From: Salinibacterium sp. ZJ70
GTDB taxonomy: Bacteria; Actinomycetota; Actinomycetes; Actinomycetales; Microbacteriaceae
Length of the DNA stretch: 64,000 bases
Assembly (NCBI RefSeq): GCF_011751865.2
Contig: NZ_CP061770.1
Coordinates: 1,364,001 to 1,428,000 of the forward strand
Direction: 5' to 3'
The translations under genes and the position numbers were made by a program. The notes under the pieces were generated by a model. That model searched no databases. It was not told the DNA's origin and was given only the letters and a program-made list of their open reading frames with translations. Of this stretch, positions 62,579 to 64,000 are shown in pieces (the first letter of the stretch is position 1; each line of letters opens with the position of its first letter).

Positions 62579-63763
62579 CTACCCGCGGACGCTGGCATAG
62601 ACGGCCTGAGTGCGCTCGGCGATGCTCGCCCAGCTGAACTCGGCTTCCGCCCGCATGCGGCCCGCCTCGCCCATGAGGCGCGCGACCGTCGGGTCGGCGA
62701 GAACCTCGCTCAGCACCGCCGCGAGGTCGTCGATGAAGCGCTCCGGATCCACGGGCGTGCCCGTGCCGTCCGTGACCTGCTCGATGGGGACGAGACGGCC
62801 CGTGAGGCCGTCGGCGACGACCTCCGGGATGCCGCCGGTCGCGGTGCCCACGACGGGCAGGCCACAGGCCATGGCCTCGAGATTCACGATGCCGAGCGGC
62901 TCATAGACGGACGGACAGACGAACACCGTGCCAGAGCTCAGGATCGCGGCGAGGTCGTGCTGCGGGAGCATCTCCTCGATCCAGATGACGCCCTCGCGCT
63001 CCTCCTGCAGCAGCGCGACTCCGCGCTGCACCTCTTGGAGGATCTCGGGCGTGTCGGGGGCGCCCGCGCACAGGATGAGCTGCACGTCGGGATCCAGCTG
63101 GCGAGCCGCCTCGAGCAGGTACGGGAGACCCTTCTGGCGCGTGATGCGGCCGACGAACACGACGCTGCGGCGCTCGGGGTCGATGCCGTGGCGCTCGAGA
63201 ACCGCGTGGTCCTCCGTGGGCTTCCAGCGCTCGAGATCGATGCCGTTGTGCACGACGTGCACACGCTCAGGGTCGACGTCCGGGTAGGCGCGCAGGATAT
63301 CGGCGCGCATGCCGGCGCTCACCGCGATCACGGCGTCGGCGGCCTCGAATGCGGTCTTCTCGATCCAGCTCGACACGCGATAGCCGCCGCCGAGCTGCTC
63401 GGCCTTCCAGGGGCGCAGCGGCTCGAGGGAGTGTGCCGTCACGACATGAGGGATGCCGTGCAGGAGCTTGGCGAGGTGGCCAGCGCCGTTGGCGTACCAG
63501 GTGTGTGAGTGCACGATGTCGGCGCCCGCGACGTCCTCCGCCATCTGCAGGTCGACGCCGAGCGTCGCCAGCGCCGGGTTCGCGGACGTCAGCTGCGGGG
63601 GCACGAGGTAGGCGTAGCAGTGCGGCTCGTCGCGCGGCAGACCGAAGCAGCGCACGACGACGTCGACGTCGCGACGAAGCGCGGCCACGAGCTCCGCGAC
63701 ATGGACTCCGGCGCCACCGTAGACCTCCGGCGGATACTCCCGGCTCAGAACATCGACTCGCAT
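62579..63763 (-). CDS. glgA: GlgA/GlgM-type glycogen synthase (ADP-glucose glucosyltransferase)
   Basis: 394 aa GT4 enzyme, shorter than the GT5 glycogen synthase of E. coli. N-terminal MRVDVLSREYPPEVYGGAGVHV, nucleotide-sugar site with HNGIDLERWKP and VFVGRITRQKGL, and SVYEPLGIVNLEAMACG. The mycobacterial homologue (GlgM) makes maltose 1-phosphate for the GlgE pathway. TAACGT ends 8 nt before the ATG. Divergent from glgC over 45 bp, so substrate supply and use are controlled together. Confidence 0.93.
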   Translation of the reverse strand: MRVDVLSREYPPEVYGGAGVHVAELVAALRRDVDVVVRCFGLPRDEPHCYAYLVPPQLTSANPALATLGVDLQMAEDVAGADIVHSHTWYANGAGHLAKLLHGIPHVVTAHSLEPLRPWKAEQLGGGYRVSSWIEKTAFEAADAVIAVSAGMRADILRAYPDVDPERVHVVHNGIDLERWKPTEDHAVLERHGIDPERRSVVFVGRITRQKGLPYLLEAARQLDPDVQLILCAGAPDTPEILQEVQRGVALLQEEREGVIWIEEMLPQHDLAAILSSGTVFVCPSVYEPLGIVNLEAMACGLPVVGTATGGIPEVVADGLTGRLVPIEQVTDGTGTPVDPERFIDDLAAVLSEVLADPTVARLMGEAGRMRAEAEFSWASIAERTQAVYASVRG

Positions 63764-63796
63764 GAGATCCGACGTTAGTGCAGCACCCTGTCCGAC

Positions 63797-63802
63797 TACT
63801 GT
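63797..63802 (+). promoter_or_regulatory. glgC: -10 box of glgC, leaderless
   Basis: TACTGT ends 6 nt before the glgC ATG. On the other strand TAACGT (63772-63777) ends 8 nt before the glgA ATG, so two face-to-face leaderless promoters share the 45-bp gap. Confidence 0.6.
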
Positions 63803-63808
63803 TAGGCC

Positions 63809-64000
63809 ATGGCAGCATCGCCCAAGATCTTCGGAATCGTCCTCGCCGGCGGCGAAGGCAAGCGGCTGATGCCGCTGACTGCCGATCGTGCCAAGCCCGC
63901 GGTCCCGTTCGGGGGCGGATACCGGCTCATCGACTTCGCTCTGTCGAACCTCATCAACTCGGGGATGCGGCAGGTCGTCGTGCTGACGCAGTACAAGTCG
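63809..64000 (+). CDS. glgC: Glucose-1-phosphate adenylyltransferase, N-terminal part (cut by window edge)
   Basis: First 64 codons. Nucleotidyltransferase signature [20 protein letters not shown] with the catalytic Arg/Lys and the [14 protein letters not shown] segment. Makes ADP-glucose from ATP and glucose 1-phosphate, which GlgA/GlgM then uses. ATG preceded by a TACTGT box 6 nt away. Runs off the right edge. Confidence 0.93.
   Translation, partial: MAASPKIFGIVLAGGEGKRLMPLTADRAKPAVPFGGGYRLIDFALSNLINSGMRQVVVLTQYKS

Overview
The window is about 70% G+C, densely coded chromosomal DNA from an actinobacterium, most likely a member of the Microbacteriaceae (genus not resolved). The support is: an actinobacterial ctaE-qcrC-qcrA respiratory cluster divergent from trpD; RbpA; a pafB-pafC-tatA-tatC-helY-lnt run; an imuA'-like/imuB/dnaE2 mutagenesis cassette; a GlgM-type glycogen synthase divergent from glgC; and many genes with a TANNNT -10 box only 6-8 nt before the start codon, the mark of leaderless mRNAs. 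I see no rRNA, CRISPR array, transposase or prophage. There is one tRNA gene, tRNA-Leu(GAG).

Layout. 1-1786: respiratory genes on the minus strand (qcrA cut by the window edge, qcrC, ctaE). 1893-2945: trpD. 2961-8615: a minus-strand sugar-uptake operon made of a ROK repressor, a XylF-like binding lipoprotein, an ATPase, a XylH-like permease and an FMN-dependent alpha-hydroxy-acid oxidase. 8711-11665: argG and a long-form gap. 12193-13034: an ArsR/SRPBCC pair behind a doubled palindromic operator. 13044-23137: mixed accessory and housekeeping genes, including a membrane-anchored HExxH protein, two SDR proteins without the canonical catalytic Tyr, a lipoprotein, an alditol-oxidase-like flavoprotein, a SUMF1-domain protein and nadE. 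23224-24902: an NfeD-like small membrane protein, a glycerophosphodiesterase, and rbpA behind a good sigma-R-type promoter.

24899-34792 is one long minus-strand run of tightly coupled genes: HAD phosphatase, trmI, FKBP lipoprotein, pafB, pafC, tatA, tatC, helY and lnt. It keeps the neighbours of the actinobacterial Pup-proteasome locus, but only 53 bp remain where mpa/dop/pup/prcBA/pafA would be expected. 34860-38147: PAC2 protein, uppP, an M20 peptidase and the tRNA. 38331-50504 is rich in DNA-damage functions: a degenerate RecA-like ImuA' protein, ImuB, DnaE2, an SF2 helicase and DinB. 50614-58044: GlsB-type membrane protein, SGNH hydrolase, DD-carboxypeptidase, a SpoU methyltransferase, sirtuin, a histidine phosphatase, a YbaK deacylase, a glycosyltransferase and an alpha/beta hydrolase. 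58096-64000: treS, an exonuclease-Nudix fusion, rpmE2, an ABC ATPase, glgA (glgM) and the start of glgC.

The most notable result concerns damage control. The imuA'-like gene, the SF2 helicase gene and dinB each have, at identical internal spacing, a TGTCGG-centred element 8 nt upstream of a -10 hexamer. This resembles the mycobacterial RecA-independent (PafBC-dependent) damage promoter, TTGTCRGTG-N8-TANNNT. The same position relative to the -10 was checked for nine other genes of the window and did not fit. imuA' also has a near-perfect LexA box over its -10/start, and imuB has a perfect one. PafB and PafC themselves are encoded in the window, so regulator and probable targets sit within 20 kb, in a locus that seems to have lost its proteasome. 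The exonuclease-Nudix fusion at 59856-61337 is a second uncommon item.
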